Origin: Proteobacteria bacterium 005FR1
GTDB lineage: Bacteria; Pseudomonadota; Gammaproteobacteria; Pseudomonadales; Cellvibrionaceae
Assembly: GCA_026192395.1 (NCBI GenBank)
Contig: WACF01000001.1
Location: 2,354,309-2,418,308, forward strand
Length of the DNA: 64,000 nt
Direction: 5' to 3'
Below the pieces are notes generated by a model. It was given only the letters and a program-made list of their open reading frames with translations. It ran no database searches and was not told where the DNA came from. The first letter of the stretch is position 1. Each line of letters begins with the position of its first letter. Below, piece after piece: positions 37,091-46,039 of this stretch. A program made the position numbers and the translations under genes.

Positions 37091-39004
37091 ATGTTTGATC
37101 AAATCCCCACAAAGCGCCCGGATACGCCCCTTCTGGATCGGATCAATTGTCCGGCCGATCTCCGTCAGCTGGAGGAAAAGCAGCTGGAAAGTCTGGCCTA
37201 TCAGCTGCGGGAGTATTTGCTCTATTGTGTCGGGCAGACCGGTGGACACTTCGGCGCCGGCCTGGGTGTCGTTGAGCTCACCATCGCATTGCACTACATC
37301 TACGACACCCCGGACGACCGGCTGGTCTGGGATGTGGGTCATCAGACCTATCCTCACAAGATTCTTACCGGCCGCCGCGAGCAGATGCTGAGCATCCGCC
37401 AGTTTGGCGGCATCAGCGGCTTCCCAAAGCGCAGCGAGAGCGAGTACGACACCTTCGGGGTCGGCCATTCCAGTACCTCGATCAGCGCCGCTCTGGGAAT
37501 GGCTTTGGCCAGCGAACTGGCGGACAGCGGGCGCAAGAATGTCGCGGTGATCGGCGACGGCGCCATGACCGCGGGCATGGCCTTCGAGGCGCTGCATCAC
37601 GCCGCCCACACCGGCAATGACCTGCTGGTGGTTCTGAACGACAACAGCATGTCCATTTCCAAGAATGTGGGCGGACTTGCCACCTATTTTTCGAAGATCT
37701 GGGCGAGCCGCTTCTACAACTCCATGCGGGAAGGCAGCAAGCGGGTGCTGGAAAAAATCCCCCCAGCCTGGGAGTTCGCCCGCCGCACCGAAGAGCACAT
37801 GAAGGGCTTCGTTTCCCCGGGCACGCTGTTCGAAGAGATCGGCTTCAACTACGTGGGCCCGATCGACGGTCATGATCTGGCAAGCCTGGTGAGCTATTTA
37901 CGCAATTTGCGCGAAGTCGGCGGCCCCAAGCTACTCCACATCATCACCCGAAAAGGCAAAGGCTTTGCTCCTGCGGAGCAGGATCCGGTTGGCTATCACG
38001 CGCTCAACAAGCTCGAGCCCGCTCCGCGCATTCAGGTAGCCGAACCCGCCAAGCCGAAGGCTCCCAAATACCAGGATGTCTTCGGCCAATGGCTCTGCGA
38101 CACGGCGGCGGCGGAGCCGCGCCTGGTCGGCATTACTCCCGCCATGTGCGAGGGTTCGGGGATGGTCCAATTTGCCCAGCAATTCCCCGATCGCTTTCAC
38201 GACGTGGCCATCGCCGAGCAGCACGCCGTTACCCTCGGCGCCGGCCTGGCTTGTGAAGGCTACAAGCCTGTCGTGGCAATCTATTCGACTTTTCTTCAGC
38301 GCGGCTACGATCAGCTGATCCACGACGTCGCGATTCAGAACCTCGATGTGACCTTTGCCATTGATCGCGCAGGAATCGTTGGCGAAGATGGTCCGACGCA
38401 CTCGGGCAATTACGACCTGTCTTATATGCGCTGCGTGCCCAACATGGTGATCGCAGCACCAAGCGACGAAAACGAATGCCGCCAGCTTCTCTACACCGCC
38501 TTTGCCCACCCGGGTCCGGCGGCGGTCCGCTATCCGCGCGGCACCGGCACTGGCGCAGCCATCGAGAAGTCGATGAAACCCCTGCCGATCGGCAAGGCAG
38601 TAGAGCGACGCTCCGGCAAACGGGTGGCGATTCTCAACTTTGGCACACTGCTTACGACGGCACTCAGCGCCGGCGATCAGCTGGATGCGGCGGTCTGGGA
38701 CATGCGCTTTGTGAAACCACTGGATCACGAACTGATCGAAGCAGTGACGAGCGAGTACGAGCTGATCGTCACCTTGGAAGAAAATGCCGTGATGGGCGGC
38801 GCCGGATCGGCAGTCAATGAGTATCTTGCCCAGGTGGGACTCGTGGCGCCGATAATGAATCTCGGGCTACCGGACAGCCTGATCGAACACGGCAAACGCG
38901 ATCAGCTGCTGAACATGGTCGGCCTCACTGACGACAAAATAGTGCAGGCGATCAACGAACGCCTCGCGATGCTCAAGCCGGGAGGAAGCAAAGCCGCGCT
39001 GTAG
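37091..39004 (+). CDS. dxs: 1-deoxy-D-xylulose-5-phosphate synthase
   Basis: A 637-residue thiamine-diphosphate enzyme, first step of the MEP pathway. TPP/Mg site: GDGAM (155-159) and N183-D184-N185 (LNDNSMSIS). H53 and H84 ([11 protein letters not shown]) are in the expected positions. The transketolase-like domain contains [12 protein letters not shown] and [15 protein letters not shown]. Third gene of xseB-ispA-dxs, 97 bp after ispA. Confidence 0.97.
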   Translation: MFDQIPTKRPDTPLLDRINCPADLRQLEEKQLESLAYQLREYLLYCVGQTGGHFGAGLGVVELTIALHYIYDTPDDRLVWDVGHQTYPHKILTGRREQMLSIRQFGGISGFPKRSESEYDTFGVGHSSTSISAALGMALASELADSGRKNVAVIGDGAMTAGMAFEALHHAAHTGNDLLVVLNDNSMSISKNVGGLATYFSKIWASRFYNSMREGSKRVLEKIPPAWEFARRTEEHMKGFVSPGTLFEEIGFNYVGPIDGHDLASLVSYLRNLREVGGPKLLHIITRKGKGFAPAEQDPVGYHALNKLEPAPRIQVAEPAKPKAPKYQDVFGQWLCDTAAAEPRLVGITPAMCEGSGMVQFAQQFPDRFHDVAIAEQHAVTLGAGLACEGYKPVVAIYSTFLQRGYDQLIHDVAIQNLDVTFAIDRAGIVGEDGPTHSGNYDLSYMRCVPNMVIAAPSDENECRQLLYTAFAHPGPAAVRYPRGTGTGAAIEKSMKPLPIGKAVERRSGKRVAILNFGTLLTTALSAGDQLDAAVWDMRFVKPLDHELIEAVTSEYELIVTLEENAVMGGAGSAVNEYLAQVGLVAPIMNLGLPDSLIEHGKRDQLLNMVGLTDDKIVQAINERLAMLKPGGSKAAL

Positions 39005-39074
39005 ACCGCCCATCGAACTACGGGCACCGCGCTGTACCAATCCGGCGACTAGGCCCCCTTCGAAAGGTCGATGC

Positions 39075-40403
39075 ATGGACTCAGCGCTTCCCTCCACCCC
39101 ACCTGCAGGCAGTCCGCCGCCAGGCAGTCCACCTCAAGGCACTCCACCTCGAGGTATGCCCTCCGGCACTACACCCCAACGCTATGATTCCGTCGACCTG
39201 ATTCGGGGCACCGCCGTGTGCGGTATCCTCGTGATGAACATTGTGTCGTTCGGGATGCCCGCAGCCGCCTATCTGAATCCGGAAGCATATCTGGGTGACC
39301 GGCTCTCGAGCCATCTGGTTTACGCCTTCACCCATGTTTTTGCGGATCAGAAGTTCATGGGCCTGTTCTCACTGCTGTTTGGCAGCAGCGTGATGCTGTT
39401 TGTCAGCAAGCTCGAGTCGGCTGGCGTCGCGCCGCTTCGGTTTTACTATTCTCGGACGCTGTGGCTGCTGCTGTTCGGCATGCTGCACGGCTTCCTCTTG
39501 TGGGAGGGCGACATCCTTCTCTATTACGCCGTTTGCGGTTTATTCCTCTACCCTTTCCGACACTTGTGGGCGCCGCTGCAATTTGCGCTCGGTATCCTGA
39601 TTTTTCTATCGGCGGCAGTGATCGATCGAAGCGGACAGAGCTTCGTGGAGTCGCTGCCTGCTCCTGTTCTGGGACACCTTTCGCCCACCTGGGCGCCCAG
39701 TCAGGTGGACATCGCCTATGAAACGCTGGTACGCCTGAGCAGCTACTCCGAGCAACTCGCCCACCGCACACTGATCCCGGAGGGTTACAGCGATCACGCC
39801 CTTGATGTCGTCGCCGCCACCTATGTCAGCCAAGGGCTGGCCAGAGCTTTTGGCCTGATGCTGGTGGGAATGGCATTTTATTCCTGGGGAGTAGTGACGG
39901 CGCAGCGCAGCCTGCATTTTTATCGCTGGCTTGCCGTCGGCGGACTGACCCTTGGACTGCCCCTGACAGCCTATGGCCTGTGGCAAAATTATCTGCATGA
40001 CTGGGACATCACCTACGGCTTGTTTGCCGGACTGCTATACAACCATCTGGCCACGCCCCTGATTGTGATGGGCTACATCGGTATCCTTTTGACTCTCCAC
40101 GGGCGACAGCTTGCCACTGCTCTTCGGCGCGGCCTCAGTGCCGTTGGCAGAATGGCCTTCACCAATTACATTGGCCAGTCTTTGCTGGCCACGCTGATTT
40201 TCTACGGCTATGGCCTTGGGCTTTTCGGGCAGCTGAATCGGCTCGAGTTATTCGTACCGGTGATCGGCATCTGGGTGTTTCAATTCTTCTTCTCGCTCTG
40301 GTGGCTCACCTATTTCCGCTACGGGCCGCTTGAGTGGCTGTGGCGAGCCCTGACCTATATGAAATTCCCTCGACTTCGCAACGACCAAACTTCCGCGCAA
40401 TGA
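39075..40403 (+). CDS. DUF418 family membrane protein
   Basis: A 442-residue polytopic protein. A Pro/Gly/Ser-rich cytoplasmic head (residues 5-32) is made of imperfect PPxGSPPxG units, encoded by short imperfect DNA repeats. About ten hydrophobic helices follow. The motif VDLIRGTAVCGILVMNI (about 39-55) and the C-terminal WWLTYFRYGPLEWLWRALTY are the signatures of the YeiB/DUF418 family. Function is unknown. It overlaps the next gene by ATGA, so it is coupled to the MATE transporter. Confidence 0.88.
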   Translation: MDSALPSTPPAGSPPPGSPPQGTPPRGMPSGTTPQRYDSVDLIRGTAVCGILVMNIVSFGMPAAAYLNPEAYLGDRLSSHLVYAFTHVFADQKFMGLFSLLFGSSVMLFVSKLESAGVAPLRFYYSRTLWLLLFGMLHGFLLWEGDILLYYAVCGLFLYPFRHLWAPLQFALGILIFLSAAVIDRSGQSFVESLPAPVLGHLSPTWAPSQVDIAYETLVRLSSYSEQLAHRTLIPEGYSDHALDVVAATYVSQGLARAFGLMLVGMAFYSWGVVTAQRSLHFYRWLAVGGLTLGLPLTAYGLWQNYLHDWDITYGLFAGLLYNHLATPLIVMGYIGILLTLHGRQLATALRRGLSAVGRMAFTNYIGQSLLATLIFYGYGLGLFGQLNRLELFVPVIGIWVFQFFFSLWWLTYFRYGPLEWLWRALTYMKFPRLRNDQTSAQ

Positions 40404-41728
40404 CTTCGAATGCAGTCGTCGGACGCCGGGCCATTCTACGCCAGGCCTGGCCGATCATTCTCGCCAATGCGGCGGTGCCCACGCTGGGCCTGGTCGACAC
40501 CGCCGTGATCGGCAATCTGGGCACAACCGCGCAACTCGGGGCCATTGCCCTCGGTGCCGTGATATTCAGCTTCGTCTACTGGAGTTTCGGCTTTCTGCGC
40601 ATGGGCACCACCGGCTTCACGGCTCAAGCCGCAGGGAGGCGCGACGAAGCGGAGGTCCGGGCAACACTCGGCCGAGCGCTGCTGATCGCGCTCGGTATCG
40701 GCCTTGTGCTTATTGCGCTGCAAGCGCCGCTTGCCTGGACGGCGTTGCAGCTACTTGGCGGCAGTCAAGAGGTGGAATCCGTTGCCCGGGATTACTTTCT
40801 CGTTCGCATCTGGGGCGCGCCGGCTACGCTCGCGGCCTTTGCGCTGATCGGCGCTCTGATTGGCCTCGGCCGCAGCCGCACGCTCCTGGCGGTGCAGCTC
40901 TTCCTTAATTGCCTCAACATTCTGCTGGACGTCTACTTCGCCGGCGTGCTCGGCATGGGCGCGAAGGGGATTGCACTGGGTACCGCATTGTCGGAATGGA
41001 TAACCTGTTTGTTGGCCATCGCGGTGGTCGTCCGCTTGCTGAAGACACGCCGGCGGGACGGCGAAGCGCTTTGGCCCTGGCACCGGATCGTCGACCGTAA
41101 AAAGCTCCGACGTACGCTGGCTGCCAACACCGATATTCTGGTACGTACGCTAACATTGGTCTTCGCTTTTGCATTCTTTGCCAATCAGGGAGCGCAGTAT
41201 GGCAATGTCACGCTTGCAGCGAATCATATTCTTTTGCAACTGATCTCCTTCAGCGCTTTTTTTCTCGACGGTTATGCGTTCGTAGTCGAGTCTCTGGTGG
41301 GCACGGCAATTGGGGCTAAGCGCTATGATGGTTTCAGGAAGTCAGTCCGGCATTCGAGCGAAATTGCCGGAGTCACTGCCGTAATGCTCGCCGTGACGAT
41401 ATTTCTTCTGGGTGCAGAAGTGATAAATCTACTCACCGATTTGCCGGAGGTTCGGCAGTTGGCGCGATCGCTTCTGCCCTGGTGCGCTTTATATGTATTG
41501 CTCGCCGTCGCCGCCTTCCAGCTGGACGGAATATTCATCGGGGCAACCCGCACTGGTGAAATGAGGAATGCTGCCCTGCTGTCTCTGACGCTGTTCCTGG
41601 TGAGCTGGTTGCCTCTGAGTGCTGCACTCGGGAACGACGGCCTCTGGCTAGCGTTTATCGTTTACGTTATCGCCCGCGCGCTAAGCTTACTTATTTTTTA
41701 TCCCTCTATTCGACGGTGCTTCACGTGA
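40400..41728 (+). CDS. MATE family efflux transporter (DinF-like)
   Basis: A 442-residue transporter with the 12-helix MATE arrangement. The N-terminal motif PIILANAAVPTLGLVDTAVIGNLGTTAQLGAIALG and the DinF-type segment FGFLRMGTTGFTAQAAG identify the DinF branch. Helix 7 onward includes ANTDILVRTLTLVFAFAFFANQGA. Expected activity is Na+- or H+-coupled export of organic cations or other small molecules; the substrate is not predictable. The start ATG overlaps the stop of the DUF418 gene. Confidence 0.92.
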   Translation: MTSNAVVGRRAILRQAWPIILANAAVPTLGLVDTAVIGNLGTTAQLGAIALGAVIFSFVYWSFGFLRMGTTGFTAQAAGRRDEAEVRATLGRALLIALGIGLVLIALQAPLAWTALQLLGGSQEVESVARDYFLVRIWGAPATLAAFALIGALIGLGRSRTLLAVQLFLNCLNILLDVYFAGVLGMGAKGIALGTALSEWITCLLAIAVVVRLLKTRRRDGEALWPWHRIVDRKKLRRTLAANTDILVRTLTLVFAFAFFANQGAQYGNVTLAANHILLQLISFSAFFLDGYAFVVESLVGTAIGAKRYDGFRKSVRHSSEIAGVTAVMLAVTIFLLGAEVINLLTDLPEVRQLARSLLPWCALYVLLAVAAFQLDGIFIGATRTGEMRNAALLSLTLFLVSWLPLSAALGNDGLWLAFIVYVIARALSLLIFYPSIRRCFT

Positions 41729-41802
41729 GCCGGTTGTGGGGACGAGGCTCCCATTCGTGGAGCCCCGCCGCTGTCGTCAGCTCAGAACGCTGCTGGTCAG
41801 CA

Positions 41803-41967
41803 CTAGGGTTTGCCGCGCCGACCGAATATCAAGGAAAGAACAAACAGAACGATAAAGACCCAGAACAGTACCTGAGCAATGCCAGCCATGGTCCCGGCCA
41901 AGCCACCAAACCCCAGAATTGCGGCAACAAGTGCAATTATGAAAAATACAATCGCATAGTAGAGCAT
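41803..41967 (-). CDS. DUF1328 small membrane protein
   Basis: A 54-residue protein: [18 protein letters not shown], then [14 protein letters not shown], then a second hydrophobic helix [17 protein letters not shown] ending in RRGKP. This is the DUF1328/YtjA family, often induced under stress together with CsbD- or YjbJ-type proteins. AAGGAGGAG lies just upstream of the ATG, implying strong translation. It is monocistronic and convergent with the MATE gene. Confidence 0.9.
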   Translation of the reverse strand: MLYYAIVFFIIALVAAILGFGGLAGTMAGIAQVLFWVFIVLFVLSLIFGRRGKP

Positions 41968-42739
41968 AAGTCTCCTCCTTGAAGGGCTCAGTGAGCCTGC
42001 ATACGAAAACTTCCGGGGTAATCAGTCAAGGTCCGTGCCATGGTCGTGTTACTGTTCCGATTTCTCACTGCTACTCCGAAGCGTTTCTCTGTTTAGCCGG
42101 TGCTTACCAAGCAAGTTGTAGAGTTTGCAAGGGTTTCGCACTGTCGGCCCGATTCCCTTGCTGTAAACAGCCAGAACACAGGCTGGCTCATACTCTTGTT
42201 TTTTGGCACAAGATTCGCAGAGGCACGCGACCCTGGAGAAGCAACTCGTCTTTGTTCATGTGGAGCCACAATCCTTTTTGCGTTGTCTTACAGGGAATTC
42301 GAGGTAGGGAATCTTGTCGGATCTCTATCGATCACGACGAAGGGTCGAGAACTAGTGAGGAAAACCGAGCGTCGCATTTGGCGCTGTTCCTTTCTTAGCG
42401 CTCGGACCGCGCCGGTGGCTCTTGATCAAAATAAATGGCCTTCAAGCGAGCACCGATGCCGAGTCTGCTGAGCGAGTTTGGCAGCAGTCTTCGAAAAGCT
42501 TTCCCCCTTTACAAGTGATCGCAAAGCCGCAAGAGAATAACGCCAGGCAAACGCGGCCCGCGTTCTGATGGTAGAATGCGTGCCACCTGGAGGGGAACCC
42601 TTATCCTCGCCTGCGGGCAATTGTAATTTTTACAAATACTTGGCGATGTGCTTCGCTTTGAGCACTTATGTAGCAGTTATTGTTTTACCGACTGGCAGAT
42701 TGCTATAGTCGCGGTATAAAGAAACGAGGAGATCTGACG
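41968..42739. other. long intergenic region upstream of sigma-54-type regulator
   Basis: These 772 bp carry no convincing gene; open frames here have no family resemblance, poor codon character and no ribosome binding sites. The region is visibly AT-richer than its surroundings. It must contain the promoter of the DUF1328 gene (near 41980-42080) and that of the regulator. A 15-bp palindrome TTGTAA-TTT-TTACAA (42621-42635) and a weak promoter TTGTTT-18-TATAGT (42680-42709) lie before the regulator. It could be decayed coding sequence. Confidence 0.4.
42621..42635. promoter_or_regulatory. palindrome upstream of the NtrC-type regulator
   Basis: TTGTAA-TTT-TTACAA, a perfect 6-bp inverted repeat located 45 bp upstream of the candidate -35 box (42680) of the regulator gene. 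A possible operator; no known regulator is assigned. Confidence 0.3.
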
Positions 42740-44065
42740 GTGGCATCAATTTTACTGGTTGATGACGACGAAAACTTTGCGCAGACCACGCGCGAGCTGT
42801 TGACCATGCTGGGCCACAAAGTGGTCACAGCCGGAAATATCAAGTCCGGTCTCGAAGCGGTGCAATCACAAACTTTCGATATCGTCCTGCTTGACCTGAT
42901 GCTGCCGGACGGCAGCGGTTTCGAGGTCCTGGAGGGACTCCCGAAGAAGAACACGCAGCCCCACGTAGCGATCATCACGGGAAATACCGCCGTCAAGTCG
43001 CTGGTGAAAACCGTGCTCGGGCCGAATATCAGCTATCTCATCAAGCCGATCAACCTTGAAGATCTCAAGGCGCTCATCGACAGAGCGACCACGCCCGACA
43101 GCGAAGAGCAGGCGGGAGAACGACACTTCGGTGCGCTGATCGGCGAATCTCCTGCCATGCAGGAGCTCTATCAAATGATCGAGCGGGTGGCGGCAACCCG
43201 CGCCAACGTGCTGATTCAAGGTGAGAGCGGGGTCGGCAAGGAGCTGGTGGCCCAGGCCATTCACCGCGCCAGCGGCACCAACGGGCCTTTCGTCGCCGCC
43301 AACTGCGGAGCGATCTCCCGCGAGCTGATCAGCAGCGAACTGTTCGGCCACGAGAAAGGGGCCTTCACCGGCGCAGTGAGCCGGCGCGTGGGCTTCTTCG
43401 AGCAAGCTAATGGCGGAACACTGTTTCTGGACGAGGTGACCGAGATGCCGATCGACCTGCAGCCTACACTGCTGCGGGTACTGGAAACGCACCAGATTAC
43501 CCGTCTTGGATCGATGCAAAAAATTCCCGTGGATTGCCGGATTATTTCCGCCACCAACCGCCCGCTCGAACAAATGGCCGAAGACGAGTGCTTGCGCGAA
43601 GATCTTTATTTCCGTCTTGCAGTCTTCCCCATATCGGTACCGCCGCTGCGCTCTCACCGAGAGGACATTCCTCTGCTAGCGAAAAGCTTCCTCGCCGATC
43701 TCAATGCGCAGAACGATACCAATCTGGAGCTCGACGACACCGCGATCGAGCGGCTTCAGGCTTACGACTGGCCCGGCAACATTCGCGAGCTGCGCCACGC
43801 GATCCACCGCGCCTTCATCATGACCTCGCCCAGCAACCGCCTCCTCAACCTGCCGCGGGAACTGGCTTCTCCGTTTGCGAAGGAGCGTACAAGCCAGCCA
43901 GGGCTCCGGGCGGGAAAGACCATCAGCGAGATGGAAAAAGAGTTGATCAAGCTCACGCTGCAACAGGTGGGCGGTGACAAGCAGAATGCAGCGAAGATGC
44001 TGGGCATCAGTCTGAAAACGCTTTATAACCGCCTGAATGCTTACGAAAAACAGGAGGTCGGCTAA
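42740..44065 (+). CDS. sigma-54-dependent NtrC-family response regulator
   Basis: The GTG at 42740 (AGGAG about 9 nt upstream) gives a 441-residue protein. Receiver domain with acidic cluster DDD (8-10) and phospho-acceptor D52 (VLLDLMLPDGSG). AAA+ domain with Walker A GESGVGKE (161-168), the sigma-54 loop GAFTGA (207-212) and Walker B TLFLDEV. C-terminal Fis-type helix-turn-helix (QVGGDKQNAAKMLGISLKTLYNRL). It activates sigma-54 promoters after phosphorylation. The next gene begins 5 bp after its stop and encodes a stand-alone HisKA domain. Confidence 0.95.
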   Translation: MASILLVDDDENFAQTTRELLTMLGHKVVTAGNIKSGLEAVQSQTFDIVLLDLMLPDGSGFEVLEGLPKKNTQPHVAIITGNTAVKSLVKTVLGPNISYLIKPINLEDLKALIDRATTPDSEEQAGERHFGALIGESPAMQELYQMIERVAATRANVLIQGESGVGKELVAQAIHRASGTNGPFVAANCGAISRELISSELFGHEKGAFTGAVSRRVGFFEQANGGTLFLDEVTEMPIDLQPTLLRVLETHQITRLGSMQKIPVDCRIISATNRPLEQMAEDECLREDLYFRLAVFPISVPPLRSHREDIPLLAKSFLADLNAQNDTNLELDDTAIERLQAYDWPGNIRELRHAIHRAFIMTSPSNRLLNLPRELASPFAKERTSQPGLRAGKTISEMEKELIKLTLQQVGGDKQNAAKMLGISLKTLYNRLNAYEKQEVG

Positions 44066-44070
44066 CTCCT

Positions 44071-44310
44071 ATGTCCGCGTCGAACCCGGGCGGGCAAAGC
44101 CCCGCTACAGCTGAAGTCCTGTCCAAGGTTGCTCACGACCTTCGCAATCCGCTAAATAGCATTTCCATGAACGCGGAACTGGTGAAGTTGAAGCTGCAAC
44201 GATCGGGCGACCCTGAACAGGTCGTCGCCTATCTGGACCGCATCCTCCAGGAATGCCGCAACTGTGGCGCAGTCCTCGAATCATCAACTGGCAAAAGCGA
44301 ACAACAATAA
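44071..44310 (+). CDS. stand-alone HisKA dimerisation/phospho-acceptor domain protein
   Basis: A 79-residue protein that is almost only an H-box domain: LSKVAHDLRNPLNSISMNAELVKLKLQ with H22 in the phospho-acceptor position, then a second helix (AYLDRILQECRNCGAVLESS). There is no HATPase domain in this or the adjoining frames before the next gene, so it cannot autophosphorylate in cis. It is 5 bp downstream of the NtrC-type regulator and surely co-transcribed. It may act as a phosphotransfer protein between the downstream kinases and this regulator, or as a dominant-negative dimer partner. A remnant of a decayed kinase is the alternative. Confidence 0.7.
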   Translation: MSASNPGGQSPATAEVLSKVAHDLRNPLNSISMNAELVKLKLQRSGDPEQVVAYLDRILQECRNCGAVLESSTGKSEQQ

Positions 44311-44412
44311 CAAGCGCGGCTCTGTACCGCGCCAGAAGAATCACTGTCCTCGCTACCGAGGCAGCATCCTGCCAGGCGGCACAATGCCGCCCTCATCAGA
44401 CTGTAACAGCCG

Positions 44413-45900
44413 GTGCGATACCAGGAATTCACGAGCCTCCTCCAGAACACCTCCAGACAGCAGGCGACGGGCTTCGGCCTGCTGGTTCTTCTTTTGATTC
44501 TCAATGCGGGACTTTCCTACTACGCAACAGCCGAACTGATCGAGAGAGAGGGCCGGGTACAGGGCACACTGAATTTTCTGATGGCGCTGAAGGACACCTT
44601 TTCGGCGCTGCAGGATGCCGAGACCGGACAACGGGGCTTTTTGATTACCGGCGAAGAGAAGTACCTGGAGCCTTATGAAGCCGGCTTGACGAGCATCGAT
44701 GCCTACATTGCGATTCTGACGACGCTGCAGTCTGAGGTGCCCGAACAGCGCACGAATATTCAGAACCTCATCACGCTTATCGCGCGCAAACAGGATGAAA
44801 TGGAGCGCGTGGTGGGGCTGCGAAAAAGTGATTTAGACAGAGCTGCTTTCTCGGCGGAGCGCAGCGATCGCGGCTATCGGCTGATGGAGGACATCCGTGA
44901 CCTCGTCAAGTCAATGGAGCAACTTGAATACAACCTGATGTCCGAGCAGCGCCACGAGGCGGCACAAAGCCGCCGACAGGTGATGTTTGCGATTGCGGTT
45001 GCCACCTTCACCAGTCTTCTCTTGATCGGGGCAGTCTATGTGCTCATTCAACGCGCTATCCGCCGGCAACAGGAAGATGCGGAAAAACTTGCATTGACCA
45101 ACGAAGAACTGGAACTGATCGTCAGCGAACGCACACTCGCCCTCGAACGCTATTCTCAAGAGCTGCAGCGAAGTAACCGCGAGCTGCAGGACTTCGCCTT
45201 CATCGCTTCGCACGACTTGCAGGAGCCACTGCGAAAGATCCGCGCCTTCGGTGATCGACTGAAGAGCAAGTTGTCACCACAACCTCGAAACGACAGCACC
45301 GTCGATTACGTTAATCGCATGCAGTCCGCCGCCGAGCGAATGTCGCTACTGATTACCGATCTTCTGGAGTTCTCTCGCGCAAGCACCCGACCGGCGGAGT
45401 TCGACATCATCTCACTGCAGCGAGTACTCGAGGAAGTGCTAGACGATCTCAGCGAGGCGATAGCTCAGAAAAACGCGGAAATCATTGCCGATCCGATGCC
45501 TCAACTGGAAGCGGATGCCACCCAAATGCGACAGCTGTTTCAGAATTTGCTATCCAATGCCATAAAATTTACCGCCGAAGGCGTCCGACCCGTAATCCGA
45601 CTGAAGGTCGAAACTTTCAACAGAGAAGGCGACTCAGAATCAGGTTCCTGGTGGCGGATAGTGCTCGAGGATAACGGCATCGGCTTCGATCAACGATTTG
45701 CCGAGCGCATATTCACGCCGTTCCAACGCCTACACGGTCGCACCGAATATTCCGGCTCCGGCATCGGCCTGGCGGTTTGCCGCCGAGTGGTGGAAAGGCA
45801 CGGGGGTAACATTCGCGCCGAGAGCAGCCCCGGAGTCGGCACAAAGTTCACGGTGGAACTCCCGGCAACTCAGCGCAAGCTGCTCGACTGGCGGGTTTGA
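44413..45900 (+). CDS. CHASE3-domain sensor histidine kinase
   Basis: A 495-residue kinase. Membrane helix about 18-38; CHASE3 sensory domain about 40-180 (FSALQDAETGQRGFLITGEEKYLEPYEAG); second helix about 193-215; coiled-coil linker; HisKA with H267 (FIASHDLQEPLRKI, bacteriophytochrome-like type); HATPase with N box (NLLSNAIKF), G1 (DNGIGF) and G2 (GSGIGLAVC). The GTG start at 44413 has a weak ribosome binding site. A small hairpin GGCGGCA-CAA-TGCCGCC (44375-44391) lies just before it, which may limit translation. Confidence 0.92.
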   Translation: MRYQEFTSLLQNTSRQQATGFGLLVLLLILNAGLSYYATAELIEREGRVQGTLNFLMALKDTFSALQDAETGQRGFLITGEEKYLEPYEAGLTSIDAYIAILTTLQSEVPEQRTNIQNLITLIARKQDEMERVVGLRKSDLDRAAFSAERSDRGYRLMEDIRDLVKSMEQLEYNLMSEQRHEAAQSRRQVMFAIAVATFTSLLLIGAVYVLIQRAIRRQQEDAEKLALTNEELELIVSERTLALERYSQELQRSNRELQDFAFIASHDLQEPLRKIRAFGDRLKSKLSPQPRNDSTVDYVNRMQSAAERMSLLITDLLEFSRASTRPAEFDIISLQRVLEEVLDDLSEAIAQKNAEIIADPMPQLEADATQMRQLFQNLLSNAIKFTAEGVRPVIRLKVETFNREGDSESGSWWRIVLEDNGIGFDQRFAERIFTPFQRLHGRTEYSGSGIGLAVCRRVVERHGGNIRAESSPGVGTKFTVELPATQRKLLDWRV

Positions 45901-46039
45901 AGAGCTTGCGACTGAGATGACAATGCCGCTTTATCGCGGCAAATGCGACACAGCAGCTCATCTCTCGCGGCTGTTTCCGTTAGACTGCCTGAGTCCACCC
46001 GGCGCTGGGGCACGTGGCAGGCGTTTATGAAATGAGCCT

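Noticed and set aside
41746-41764. Hairpin GGCTCC-N7-GGAGCC after the MATE gene as terminator
   Set aside because: Only 6 bp and without a T-run on either strand.
41979-42471. Two overlapping open frames upstream of the sigma-54 regulator
   Set aside because: Cys/Trp-rich, no ribosome binding site, no domain pattern, and one overlaps the promoter of the DUF1328 gene; I treat the region as intergenic.
42695-42705. TGGCAGATTGC considered as a sigma-54 promoter
   Set aside because: Spacing between the GG and GC elements is too short for a -24/-12 promoter.
44375-44391. Hairpin GGCGGCA-CAA-TGCCGCC considered as a terminator
   Set aside because: No T-run follows; more likely an RNA structure near the GTG start of the CHASE3 kinase.
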